Shown in pieces: positions 1 to 8,159 of a DNA stretch of 41,240 bases (position 1 is its first letter; each line of letters begins with the position of its first letter). A model generated the notes under the pieces. It saw only the letters and a program-made list of their open reading frames with translations, did no database searches and was not told the origin of the DNA. This stretch comes from DATMRF01 sp035566435. Lineage in GTDB: Bacteria > Verrucomicrobiota > Verrucomicrobiia > Limisphaerales > UBA8199. The translations under genes were made by a program, and so were the position numbers. Location: NCBI GenBank assembly GCA_035566435.1, contig DATMRF010000058.1, positions 1 through 41,240 of the forward strand, in the 5' to 3' direction.

Positions 1-1857
1 GTGGTTGCGCGCTTTGAGGCGGAGCGGCAGGCGCTGGCGTTGATGGACCATCCCAATATCGCCCGCGTCATCGACGCCGGCATGACCGATGGCGGACGAC
101 CCTTCTTTGTAATGGAATTGGTCGAGGGTATAAAAATCACCGATTATTGCGATCAGCACTCTCTGCCAACCAGGTCCCGTTTGGAGTTATTCACCCAAGT
201 CTGCGACGCAATCCAGCACGCGCACCAGAAAGGGATCATTCACCGGGACATCAAGCCTTCAAACATTCTCGTGACCACAGGAACCGACGGGAGGCCGGCG
301 CCCAAAGTGATTGATTTCGGGGTAGCGAAGGCCACCGGAGGACAGCAGTTGACGGACAAAACGATCTTCACCGCGCGCGATATGCTAATTGGGACGCCGG
401 CGTACATGAGTCCCGAGCAGATGTCCCCCATGAACGCGGACATAGATACGCGGACCGACATCTACAGTCTGGGCGTGTTGCTCTACGAACTTTTGACGGG
501 CACAACGCCTTTTGACACGCGCGAACTTCTCAAAGCAGGCTTCGACGAAGTGCGCCGGGTCATTCGGGATGAGGAACCGGCCCGGCCTTCGACGCGGTTG
601 AGCACGTTGATGAAGGCGGAGGCGGAGAATTTTTCGAAGCGCCATGGAGCCGCGCCCCCGTGGCTGATTCGCGAATTGGAGGGCGAACTCGATTGGATCG
701 TCATGCGAGCGCTCGAAAAGGACCGCGCCCGCCGTTACGCAACGGCCCACGGCCTCGGCGTGGACGTCGGCCGCTACCTTTCGGGCGAGCCGGTTTCGGC
801 TCGTCCGCCCAGCAGACTGTACAAGGCGCACAAATTCGTCGCTCGAAACAAACTGGCGTGTGCGAGCCTTGCGACCATTCTCGTTCTGCTGGCTGCCGGT
901 CTGGCCGTCGTGACTCGTTTGCTGGTAGTCGGAAACCGGGCACGGGTAAGGGCGCAACATCAGCAGGAGGTTGACCGGTTGGAAGGTTTTGGAATTATGT
1001 ACTGGTACCAGGCGAACTATGGTGAGGCGGAAAAGTGCTTTCGCCATTCGTTGGCCATCCGCCGCCAATTTCTTGATGACAGCCCCCCCAATGTGCTCGT
1101 CGCCACACACTTAGTGATCCTGCTGCAACAGGAAAACAAGTATGACGACACGGACCAGTTGTTTGACGGGTTTTCGAAATCACAACTCCTGGCTTCGCCT
1201 GGTTATGCGGGGCTGTTTGCCACGATTGGAGAAAGTATGGCGATGCAAGGCCGATGGAGAAAGGCGACGAACGATGTAACCAATCTGGTCAAAACCGAGC
1301 CGGACTCTCCCAAAGGTTATCACACGCTCGCTCCCTTGCTGGTCGCCTGCGGGGACGTTCCGGAATACCGGCGGCTTTGCCAGCAGATTATTCCACGTTT
1401 TGGCGGCGCCCGGGATCCAATGATCGCGGACCAAATGGCCAAAGACTGCCTCATCCTTCCATCTTCAGGAGCCGACATGCACGCGGTCGGCGCTCTGGCT
1501 GACGTGGCCGTGACTCGCGGCACGAACTATGGAAGCTACTCTCTTTTTCAGTGCTGCAAAGCCTTGGCAGAGTATCGCCAGCAACGTTTTTCGGAAGCCG
1601 TGAAATGGGCTGATTCGGCCACGAAAGACCCTTTTTCTTACTCAAAAGCTGAAGGCTACGCAATCCTCTCCATGGCCCGGTTCAAGTCGGGACAGACCAA
1701 CGAGGCGCTCACCGCCCTGGCCGACTGCGGCAAAGTCATCGAAGAACAACTCCCAAAACTCAGCAGCGGAAATCTGGGAGGGGATTGGCGTGATTGGATT
1801 ATTGCCCACGCGTTACAAAAGGAAGCCGAGGCGCTTGTCAATTCTGCGACTCCGTGA
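1..1857 (+). CDS. Serine/threonine protein kinase with membrane anchor and repeat-type C-terminal half (5' truncated)
   Basis: The gene is cut by the window start. The open frame begins at base 1, and the P-loop and ATP-binding lysine of the N-lobe are missing. Visible kinase motifs are HRDIKPSN (catalytic loop, residues 81-88), DFG (105-107) and GTPAYMSPEQ (activation segment). After the kinase domain comes a linker typical of Planctomycetes/Verrucomicrobia kinases (ALEKDRARRY), then one transmembrane helix at about 285-309. The rest, about 300 residues, looks helical and TPR-like (YGEAEKCFRHSLAIRR and similar) and probably lies outside the membrane. The kinase would phosphorylate Ser/Thr in the cytoplasm in response to something sensed by the repeat half. 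It lies 4 kb upstream of the T6SS operon, so a role in T6SS control (like PpkA) is possible. However, this kinase family is abundant in such genomes, so it may be unrelated. Confidence 0.9.
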   Translation: MVARFEAERQALALMDHPNIARVIDAGMTDGGRPFFVMELVEGIKITDYCDQHSLPTRSRLELFTQVCDAIQHAHQKGIIHRDIKPSNILVTTGTDGRPAPKVIDFGVAKATGGQQLTDKTIFTARDMLIGTPAYMSPEQMSPMNADIDTRTDIYSLGVLLYELLTGTTPFDTRELLKAGFDEVRRVIRDEEPARPSTRLSTLMKAEAENFSKRHGAAPPWLIRELEGELDWIVMRALEKDRARRYATAHGLGVDVGRYLSGEPVSARPPSRLYKAHKFVARNKLACASLATILVLLAAGLAVVTRLLVVGNRARVRAQHQQEVDRLEGFGIMYWYQANYGEAEKCFRHSLAIRRQFLDDSPPNVLVATHLVILLQQENKYDDTDQLFDGFSKSQLLASPGYAGLFATIGESMAMQGRWRKATNDVTNLVKTEPDSPKGYHTLAPLLVACGDVPEYRRLCQQIIPRFGGARDPMIADQMAKDCLILPSSGADMHAVGALADVAVTRGTNYGSYSLFQCCKALAEYRQQRFSEAVKWADSATKDPFSYSKAEGYAILSMARFKSGQTNEALTALADCGKVIEEQLPKLSSGNLGGDWRDWIIAHALQKEAEALVNSATP

Positions 1858-2235
1858 CGGATGGGGGCTGCGACAAAACTTGTCGCGCTTTGCCCACTGA
1901 TACAATTCGTTTTTGGGCGCGCCTTTCTAAAACGTGGGAATATTCCAACACGGAGTCCGCGGCTCGAATCATCGGGAAAATGGCTCCAGGCGCATCGGTC
2001 TCCAGATAACCCGGCTCGACAGGGTGGTGAGTGTTGGCGGTCGTTTTCTTGGTCAATTCGTCCAAGTGGTCTGCCCAGTGCGCTTCGCACAGGATTTCAA
2101 CGTACGATTGAGGAAAGTGGCCCACCATTGGCGCGGTCATCCACGGATGCGGTAACAGTGGCGTAACGGGCGGTAACAAATCGGAGAGTGTTCCACCTGC
2201 GTTTCCCCTGTAGCCCGCGCCTTGGTATTTCCTTT
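1858..2235. other. Spacer between kinase and crotonase; no supported gene
   Basis: This 378-base stretch separates two convergent genes. A minus-strand open frame (2179 to 1838, best ATG at 2140) has a protein-like composition. It has no Shine-Dalgarno sequence and no family I recognise, and it runs into the kinase 3' end. I do not call it a gene. No terminator with a T-run was seen. Confidence 0.4.
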
Positions 2236-3021
2236 TTACGCCTCTATTGGCAGTTCGGTTTTCGATTTGACAAGATCGGCTGCCGACGCTCCTTCCAGCG
2301 ACAGCCCGTAACCAACCTCTCGCACGATGCGCTCTTTCAAAGGCTGAATGAAATGGACACGTGTATTGCGGCGCGTCACTTCAGGAGCCTTCAAGTATAA
2401 TTCGCCCAACTCCCGCGCCCGACTGAGAGCCTTTCCGTTCGGGACAACCTCAGCAACCACTCCCCATTCGTGCGCAATCCGAGCGGTCAATGGCTGCGGA
2501 TTCAGCAGGAACGCCTCCGCTCGTCCCGGTCCGGCGCGATAACTCCAGGTGGTAAAGACCCCGTCACCGGGCGCAATGCCCGCGGCGAAGTGGGCCACGT
2601 CCTGGAAGGTCGCACCCTGCGCCGCCACGATGACGCTGGCCAGCAGCGCGTAGTCTGAGTGAACATGGGCACGTCCCTCGACAGCCGCGATGACCGGCAC
2701 GCGTATGTTGGCTATATTTTCCAAAACCTGAACGCCTTCGTCGTGAACCTGGCTCCAAACGCCCGGATCGGAGGCATCACCGAAAGAGGACCAATCGACA
2801 TCAGTAATGAACTGCCCACCAGCGCCCGTGAGGATTACGATCTTGTTTGCTCGGTCTTGTGCAATCCGGTAGAAGGCATCGACAAATTCCGTGTGAGCTT
2901 GCGCCGTCATAATGAACGGCCCGCCGTCGCTGTGGAATTGAGCGACCAGTATGCCTTTGGCGTCGCGCGTCAGCTTCAGATTACCATAGCCGGCGAAGTA
3001 GTTATCTTGAGGTGCTTGCAT
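2236..3021 (-). CDS. Crotonase (enoyl-CoA hydratase/isomerase) superfamily protein, 6-oxocamphor-hydrolase-like
   Basis: The product is 261 residues with a crotonase fold: an oxyanion-hole segment around GAGGQFITDVD (66-76) and the VIAAVEGRAHVHSDYALLA stretch (110-128). The usual CoA-hydratase glutamates are not evident. Instead there are His121, His144 and Asp153 (DVAHFAAGIAPGDG, 141-154). This matches in spacing and almost in numbering the His122/His145/Asp154 set that I recall for 6-oxocamphor hydrolase, a crotonase that cleaves C-C bonds in cyclic beta-diketones. I therefore infer a retro-Claisen-type hydrolase rather than a fatty-acid hydratase; the substrate is unknown. An upstream in-frame start at 3126 exists, but the ATG at 3021 has a good AAGGAAA ribosome site just before it. 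The gene is monocistronic on the minus strand and not functionally linked to the T6SS. Confidence 0.8.
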   Translation of the reverse strand: MQAPQDNYFAGYGNLKLTRDAKGILVAQFHSDGGPFIMTAQAHTEFVDAFYRIAQDRANKIVILTGAGGQFITDVDWSSFGDASDPGVWSQVHDEGVQVLENIANIRVPVIAAVEGRAHVHSDYALLASVIVAAQGATFQDVAHFAAGIAPGDGVFTTWSYRAGPGRAEAFLLNPQPLTARIAHEWGVVAEVVPNGKALSRARELGELYLKAPEVTRRNTRVHFIQPLKERIVREVGYGLSLEGASAADLVKSKTELPIEA

Positions 3022-3820
3022 AGCATTTTCCTTTCTTTTTTGTTTCATTTCGGTTCGGTTTTCTGCGCAATAAACTGGACTGTCCGTCACACCTACAAGT
3101 GCGAGATTTCTGAGAAAAGAGGCCAAGCCTAATTTCCTTTTCTATTCTCCGTGATCATCAATTTGATGTTCAGCTCCACAAGCGAGCCTCGCCCATTGAC
3201 CAAAGCGACGCACAAAGCGGGACATGTCCTTCCTTGGGACTCGAACTCCACGAGGTTCGAAACAGGCGAGCCCCAAACTCCTCGCGCATTCTGGGACTAT
3301 TGGCGAGCGCCTTGTTCTGGCGAACTCTTGCCAACTGGACCGATTCGCCGGATTCGCGCGCCGGCTTCGGACGTATTAAGCTAAGATAATCTATTAGTTG
3401 ATAGTTGATTGTTGGGAGGCTGGGAGATTTTTGAGTTTTGAATTTGGGTTTTTGATTCGGCGAACGCTGGCGATGGTTCGGCACCGGGCGGGAGCGAGGA
3501 CGGAGGAGGTTGGATGAGTGGATTTGTGGATTGATGGATTGGTGGCTGAGGAAGTTGATGGCTCAAGGCGCGGAAGGCGTCGAGGACGCGCTGGGGCCAG
3601 TGGCGGCGCCCGAGGCCAAACGCTTCGGTCGAGTGGGAGGAGTATTCGCCCAACCAGCACTAAATGCACTATGAAATTCAAAGCCGCCCTGCTCGTAGCG
3701 GACCGGTCAGACCGTAGATTCGTCGCCACCTTTTGCCGTTCGTGAGTGCGGCCCTCAGTACCGTCCCCAAGCACCAGGGCACATCCGCCTTCCCACTCAT
3801 CCGTGGCCCAAACCCGCCTT

Positions 3821-3930
3821 TGTCACACCCTGTCACACCCTGTCACACCTCAAAATCGCAAAAAATCCCAGTAAACAGGGCTTTGTCACACTGTCACACC
3901 TCAAAACACCCCTCCCGGCGCGAAAGAAAT
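3821..3930. repeat. Frame-and-word repeat, copy 1 (word TGTCACACC)
   Basis: Three TGTCACACC(C) words are followed by a roughly 30-base frame (CAAAATCGC...CCCAGTAAACAGGGC). Two more words follow, then a tail (CAAAACACCCCTCCCGGCG, CGAAAGAAAT). The order of parts is shared with the copies at 4257, 4465, 4650 and 35805. Confidence 0.8.
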
Positions 3931-3962
3931 ATTCGGCCCGCCCGCCCACCGGTCCGCGCTCT

Positions 3963-4076
3963 GCTACGCTTTTGCACCCGCTACGCTTTTGCATCTGCTA
4001 CGCTTTTGTTATTCACAAATAACTTGCAATTAACAACTTACGAGACATGCTACGTTTTTGGCTACACTTTTGCATT
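3963..4076. repeat. CTACGCTTTTGC word array
   Basis: Three close copies of CTACGCTTTTGC/T lie at 3963-4014, with spacing of about 17 bases. Two degenerate copies (CTACGTTTTTGG, CTACACTTTTGC) follow at about 4050-4073, after an AT-rich interruption. Confidence 0.7.
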
Positions 4077-4200
4077 TCTCAACCTCTGCCCGGAGAAAAG
4101 AATTCTCACGGTTCACTCCACACCTTGTCACGCCTCAGAACCCAAGAAAGCTCACCGGTGACTGGCTCCATCCGCGGATCAAGCTGAACAAGGTGAATCA

Positions 4201-4279
4201 GAGCCTCACCCTTTCGCCATTCTCGGCTGGCGTCTTTCCCGGTCCAGCGACACTCCTGTCACACTGTCACACCTTGTCA
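4201..4279. repeat. Duplicated block upstream of frame-and-word copy 2
   Basis: The block begins GAGCCTCACCC and contains CGGCTGGCGTCTTTCCC and GGTCCAGCGACACTCCTG. It is repeated with few changes at 4594-4675. Each block leads into a frame-and-word unit, so the duplicated module is larger than the word array alone. Confidence 0.75.
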
Positions 4280-4373
4280 CACCCTTGTCGCACCTCAAAA
4301 TCGCGAAGACCCCAGTAAATACGGCCTTGTCACACTGTCACACCTCAAAACATCCCCCCGGCGCGAAAGAAAT
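4257..4373. repeat. Frame-and-word repeat, copy 2 (word TGTCACACC)
   Basis: It has the same plan as copy 1: several TGTCACACC words, a frame (CAAAATCGCGAAGACCCC, AGTAAATACGGCC), two words, then CAAAACATCCCCCCGGCGCG and AAAGAAAT. Frame and tail are close to copy 1, so these two are the nearest relatives. Confidence 0.8.
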
Positions 4374-4464
4374 AATTACGACCATCCGGCAACCTTGTCA
4401 CCGATCAGAATCCTCCTCCTCCTCGATCCGTTTGTTCCGCGTATTCCGCGGTTCATTGACGCTC

Positions 4465-4573
4465 TTGTCACGGGTCTGTCACAGGTTTGTCACGGGTCAA
4501 AAATCGCTAAAATCTCCCAGTAAATACGGCGTTGTCACGGTGTCACGGGTCAAAACCACCCCCCCTGCGCGCA
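4465..4573. repeat. Frame-and-word repeat, copy 3 (word TGTCACGGG)
   Basis: The frame again carries AAAATCGC and CCCAGTAAATACGGC, and the tail is CAAAACCACCCCCCCTGCGC. The word is now TGTCACGGG(T), both before and after the frame, with one TGTCACAGG variant. The word has therefore changed in nearly all positions of this copy together. Confidence 0.8.
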
Positions 4574-4649
4574 CAACACCATCGCCGTCCCCAGAGCCTC
4601 ACCCTTGCGCGATTCCCGGCTGGCGTCTTCCCCGGTCCAGCGACACTCC

Positions 4650-4800
4650 TGTCACACTCTCACACCTTGTCACGGTTCAAAGCGTGACAGGGTGAGCCTT
4701 GTCACGCTTTCAAAAGTGAGAATCCCTCGTCAAACACGGCCTTGTCACGGTGTCACGCTTTGAAAGCTCTCCACCCCACCCTCGCCGGAGAAAATAAAAT
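4650..4800. repeat. Frame-and-word repeat, copy 4 (word GTCACGCTTT)
   Basis: After the duplicated block come TTGTCACGGTT, its near inverse GCGTGACAGG, and TTGTCACGCTTT. The frame follows (CAAAAGTGAGAATCCC, CAAACACGGCC), then TTGTCACGG, TGTCACGCTTT and a CCACCCCACCC tail ending in GAAAATAAAAT. The frame version GTGAGAATC is shared with the distant fifth copy. Confidence 0.7.
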
Positions 4801-4870
4801 TTATCCTTTATCCTTCATCCTTTAGATTTCCACCCCCAGCTCCCGATAGCTCCCGCTGGCCTGTGCCCGC

Positions 4871-5600
4871 ATCGGCACCTATCTGCAGCCATCTGCAGTC
4901 ATCTGCAGCCATGTGCATAGGGAAGTCTTCCCCACCCCGGCTGCACTCGATTACGCTTAATTTCAGCTACGGACGCCCAATTACGGGAAATTCTTCCAGA
5001 GCCGAACTGCAGTTTTCGCCTTTCTGCCCGCGCCCGCCTTCGTGCTCTGCCCCTGTCAACTGTCAACTTTCCAAAGTCGACACAATCGTGCTTCTCAACT
5101 TCGGCCAACCGCGACCAACCGCGACCAACCGCGCGCTTCCCGGGTCAAAGTTCAGCCCACATCGATATCATCTAATAACACTTTATATCAGTTACTAACG
5201 CCTACTACCGCGTACTAACACTTCCCGCATTTTGCCACGAACTGTTATTCGCTCTGCGCACCCAGCCCGATCATCACTTTGTGCCTTCTTGCGGCTATTC
5301 GGTCCTCATCCGTGCCATCCGTGTCATCCGTGGTTCAACACCTCCCCGCTCAAGTTCGCTCTCGCAAAAACTCGACCAATCTCGACTAATCTTGAGCAAT
5401 CTCGACCAAAATTAATTTCCCCTTCACCCGCTTTGTGCCTTTTCGCGCCTTCTTGTGGCCACTCCGTCCTCATCCGTAGTCCCGTGGTCCCGTAGTCCCG
5501 TAGTCCCTTCTCCCGGTAACCGATGGTAACCGATGGTAACCGATCCGGCCCGCGCCTTCCGTCGCGGTAACCGCAGAATGCGGAATGCGGAGTGCGGGAC
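4871..5600. repeat. Series of short tandem arrays, mostly of exact period 10
   Basis: Arrays in order: 4871-4920, five decamers (ATCGGCACCT, ATCTGCAGCC and relatives); 5105-5133, CCAACCGCGA x3; 5193-5222, TACTAACGCC-like x3; 5307-5333, CATCCGTGN x3 (period 9); 5371-5410, CTCGACCAAT-like x4; 5475-5506, CGTAGTCC-like x4 (period 8); 5515-5544, GGTAACCGAT x3 exact; 5573-5600, GCGGAAT-like x4 (period 7). They are unrelated in sequence but alike in copy number and period. They have no spacer-repeat alternation, so they are not a CRISPR. Confidence 0.8.
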
Positions 5601-5711
5601 GCTTTTGATTTTTGATGGGTCGGACGCTGGCGATGAAAGTGCAGAGTGCGCGGCAGTGTTTCGGGTGGACCGTGGTCGGCGTTGCCGTCCAAATTTTTCT
5701 TTTCGGTTTCC

Positions 5712-5739
5712 TTGACAATCCGGCGGGAATGGATTGAAT
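5712..5739 (+). promoter_or_regulatory. Possible promoter of the T6SS operon
   Basis: TTGACA at 5712-5717, a 16-base gap and TTGAAT at 5734-5739 resemble a housekeeping promoter. It lies about 120 bases before the first operon gene and just after the repeat-filled spacer. Confidence 0.4.
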
Positions 5740-5858
5740 TGAGTGCAGAAATCCAGATATGTCGCTCTTAGCCGAGTTATGGGCAGCAAGCGGTCTTTTG
5801 ATTCTGTTGGTCCGGCAGTGCCGGATGGGCCTCAAGGTGAGAGTGTGGGCTTGTACTT

Positions 5859-6770
5859 ATGGAATCGCACCTTTCTGAGGAATCATTGTGGGCCAGCTCA
5901 CTGGCCGCCCGCCTGCGAATTTTGCAGGCGAATTTTGCCGATGATGACGCCGCCACCCGTCAGGATTTCATAGCCCAGGAAATCGAACGCGCGCTCAAAG
6001 GCAGCGTTCCCGACAAGCGCAAGGTGCTGCTGGAGGCCCTCGGTCAACTATTTCCCACCGGCCAGGCCGCTGGGCCCGTGGTCAGCCACCAGCCGTCCGC
6101 CGGAGCCGCCACCCCAGCGACGCCCGAAGCTTTGCTCGAGGGTTTGCTGGAAGTCCTCCCGACGCTTCCCCCGGAACAAAAGCAGGAGTTCACGGAGCGC
6201 CTGAAACGGGCGGGCCTGGTCCCGGAACGCAGCGCGGCGGCTTTCGAGGCCAGCCCCGAGCTGCTGAAACGCCTGGCCCTGGACGCCACGCGCACCGTGA
6301 ACGCGGAGCGCGCGGCCAAAACGATGGCCATGCTGGTGGACATGGTGCTCACGCTGGACCAACTGGTCTGGACGCTGTGGAAGCAAATCGCGCCCAAATC
6401 GATGGTCCGCAAGGAAGGCGACCTGGTAAAGCTGTCGGGTGAGTACCTCGCCGGCAGCAACGAGGTCTCGACGGCGCAGTTGCTCCAAACTCTGGAGCGC
6501 AGCCGCAAATTGGTTGCCGGCCTGCTCGGCGCAGTGGGCCGCGCCGGGGCCGCCTACGCCCGGGACCGCGCCCGGATATTCGATCCCAATGCCATCGAGG
6601 CGGACGCGCGCGCCGAAAAGAAGTGGAACGAGAGCGTCGAGTTCGCCTGCTGGCGGAAGTATGTCCAGCTCTGTAAAGAGTACGGCGCGGAGGCAGCCAT
6701 CGAAAAGAGCATCCAGGAAGCGATGGCCAAAGCGACGGAGAACCTCATCATGGGCCGGCCGGTTGGTTAA
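5859..6770 (+). CDS. T6SS-associated protein resembling the C-terminal half of TagH, without an FHA domain
   Basis: The product is 303 residues, soluble and mostly helical, with an Ala/Pro-rich linker around 65-90. The C-terminal part (LLQTLERSRKLVAGLL, then IFDPNAIEADA, then ACWRKYVQLCKEYG) recalls the end of TagH/Fha proteins. There a helix pair is followed by FDP-x-LE and a Trp-Tyr helix. The forkhead-associated domain that would read phosphothreonine in TagH is absent, and none was found elsewhere in the window. It is first in the operon and ends 6 bases before tssK, so a baseplate or control role is likely. The TagH link is a pattern match by eye and only moderately sure. The ATG at 5859 has a weak ribosome site. 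Confidence 0.6.
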   Translation: MESHLSEESLWASSLAARLRILQANFADDDAATRQDFIAQEIERALKGSVPDKRKVLLEALGQLFPTGQAAGPVVSHQPSAGAATPATPEALLEGLLEVLPTLPPEQKQEFTERLKRAGLVPERSAAAFEASPELLKRLALDATRTVNAERAAKTMAMLVDMVLTLDQLVWTLWKQIAPKSMVRKEGDLVKLSGEYLAGSNEVSTAQLLQTLERSRKLVAGLLGAVGRAGAAYARDRARIFDPNAIEADARAEKKWNESVEFACWRKYVQLCKEYGAEAAIEKSIQEAMAKATENLIMGRPVG

Positions 6771-6776
6771 TCAAAT

Positions 6777-8159
6777 ATGTCTGTGGAAATTCATTGGCAC
6801 GAAGGGCTGTTCCTCCAGCCGCATCACTTGCAGCGGATGCAGAAGGGCGTCCATGACCAGGTCTGCGCCGAACGCAAGCTGGCCTGGGCGTATCCCTACG
6901 GATTGCTCGAAGCCCGGTTGTCCCGCGACGAACTGGAGAACATGCGCATCCGCTTCGACCGCTTGCGCGCGATTATGCCCAGCGGCCAGGTGGTTGATTA
7001 TCCCGACTTCGCCGAGCTGCCCTCGCTGGACATCAAACAGGCTCTCGCCAAGAGCGTCGCCGGTTTCAAGCTTTTCCTCGGTGTTCCTCTGTGGCAGAAC
7101 GCGCGCGCCAACACGGTCAAGACCAGCGCCGAAGCCGATACCCGCGCCAAGCTCCTCTACCGGATCGGCGAGATGGATTATACGGACGAGAACACCGGCG
7201 AGAACCCGAAGCCCGTCCAGGTGCGCAAGACCAACTCGCGGCTCATGTTCGAGCATGAAGACACGGCTGACATGGAGTTGCTGCCCCTGCTGAAGGTCGC
7301 CCGCGCGGTGGGCGAGGACGTCGGCCTGCCGCGGCAGGACCCCGATTTTGTTCCGCCCTGTTTTTTTCTAAACGGCTCGCCGGTGCTACGGGAGCTGGTG
7401 CGGGATTTGGTCAGCCAGGTCGAAGCCAGCCGGAAAGAACTGGTCGTGCAGTTGGCCCGCGGGGGGTTCAGCCTCGAGCAGATGCGGGGAATCCAGTTCG
7501 AGCAGATGATTCGGCTCGGCACGCTAAACCGGTTCAGCGGCCGGCTGCCGTCGCTGGTGCTGGCGCCGAACGTCACGCCGTTCGAGATGTACCTGGAACT
7601 GCGCGAACTGCTTGGGGAACTGGCCGCGCTGCACCCGGACAAGGATGACTTCGAGGCGGCGGCCTACGACCACGATAACCCGTTGCCGGTGTTCAAAGAG
7701 CTGACGACCAAGATCCGCTCCTATCTGAGGGGGGCGGTCGCTCCGAGTTTCCTCAAACTCGCCTTTAAGGAAGTCAACGGGATTCTCACCGGGGCGTTTT
7801 CGCCCGAACATCTCACCCAACCCAACGCCTATTTCCTGGGCATCCGCAGCAAACTGGACCCGATCGTGCTGGGCCGTTACGTCGAGGACGGCGACAAATT
7901 CAAACTCATGCCGCAAAGTTTGGCGACGCGCGCCATCCGCGGCATCGCGCTCAAGGAAGAACGGCATCCGCCCCTGGAACTGCCCGCCCAGTCGGATTTG
8001 CATTACTTCCGCCTGGACCGCGCCGCCAGCGAACGGATGTGGCAGCAAATCCAATCCGAAAAATCCGCCACCATCCGCTGGACCGGCAGCGAACTGGACT
8101 GGTCCGGCACTGATTTCACCCTGTATATGACCATTCCCTCTACCAGCGCCAAGCCATGA
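6777..8159 (+). CDS. tssK: T6SS baseplate subunit TssK
   Basis: The product is 460 residues, the usual length of TssK. It opens with the family signature IHWHEGLFLQPHHLQ (5-19). TssK forms trimers that connect the baseplate wedge (TssF/G/E) to the cytoplasmic domains of TssL and TssM. The C-terminal part (about 320-455) matches the receptor-binding head region, with a conserved SNAYFLGI-like stretch seen here as PNAYFLGIRSKLDP. The stop codon overlaps the tssL start (ATGA at 8156-8159), implying translational coupling. Confidence 0.95.
   Translation: MSVEIHWHEGLFLQPHHLQRMQKGVHDQVCAERKLAWAYPYGLLEARLSRDELENMRIRFDRLRAIMPSGQVVDYPDFAELPSLDIKQALAKSVAGFKLFLGVPLWQNARANTVKTSAEADTRAKLLYRIGEMDYTDENTGENPKPVQVRKTNSRLMFEHEDTADMELLPLLKVARAVGEDVGLPRQDPDFVPPCFFLNGSPVLRELVRDLVSQVEASRKELVVQLARGGFSLEQMRGIQFEQMIRLGTLNRFSGRLPSLVLAPNVTPFEMYLELRELLGELAALHPDKDDFEAAAYDHDNPLPVFKELTTKIRSYLRGAVAPSFLKLAFKEVNGILTGAFSPEHLTQPNAYFLGIRSKLDPIVLGRYVEDGDKFKLMPQSLATRAIRGIALKEERHPPLELPAQSDLHYFRLDRAASERMWQQIQSEKSATIRWTGSELDWSGTDFTLYMTIPSTSAKP

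Larger units (their letters stand above)
3022..5858. repeat. Gene-poor 2.8 kb spacer made of many short tandem word arrays
   Basis: No open frame here has homology that I recognise, and the longer ones are by-products of the repeats. The spacer is a patchwork of small direct-repeat arrays, each with its own word of 7-12 bases in 2-5 copies. Examples are TGTCACACC, CTACGCTTTTGC, ATCTGCAGCC, CCAACCGCGA, CTCGACCAAT, CGTAGTCC and GGTAACCGAT. Heptad-phased text also occurs at 3391-3413 (rc AACAATC-AACTATC-AACTAAT), at 5053-5073 (CTGTCAA twice, then CTTTCCA), and loosely at 3511-3548 (GTGGATTGATGGATT style). The spacer ends at the T6SS operon promoter region. Confidence 0.8.

Noticed and set aside
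1838..2179. Minus-strand open frame between kinase and crotonase
   Set aside because: The composition is protein-like, but there is no ribosome site, no recognised motif, and it runs into the kinase gene.
3733..4695. Three plus-strand open frames of 86-142 codons over the repeats
   Set aside because: They are made of the repeated words read in frame (SHCHTSK-type peptides) and share no homology; absence of stops comes from the repeat composition.
3821..4800. Possible CRISPR array
   Set aside because: The repeats are too short (7-10 bases), directly adjacent or around a conserved frame rather than unique spacers. No cas gene is near.
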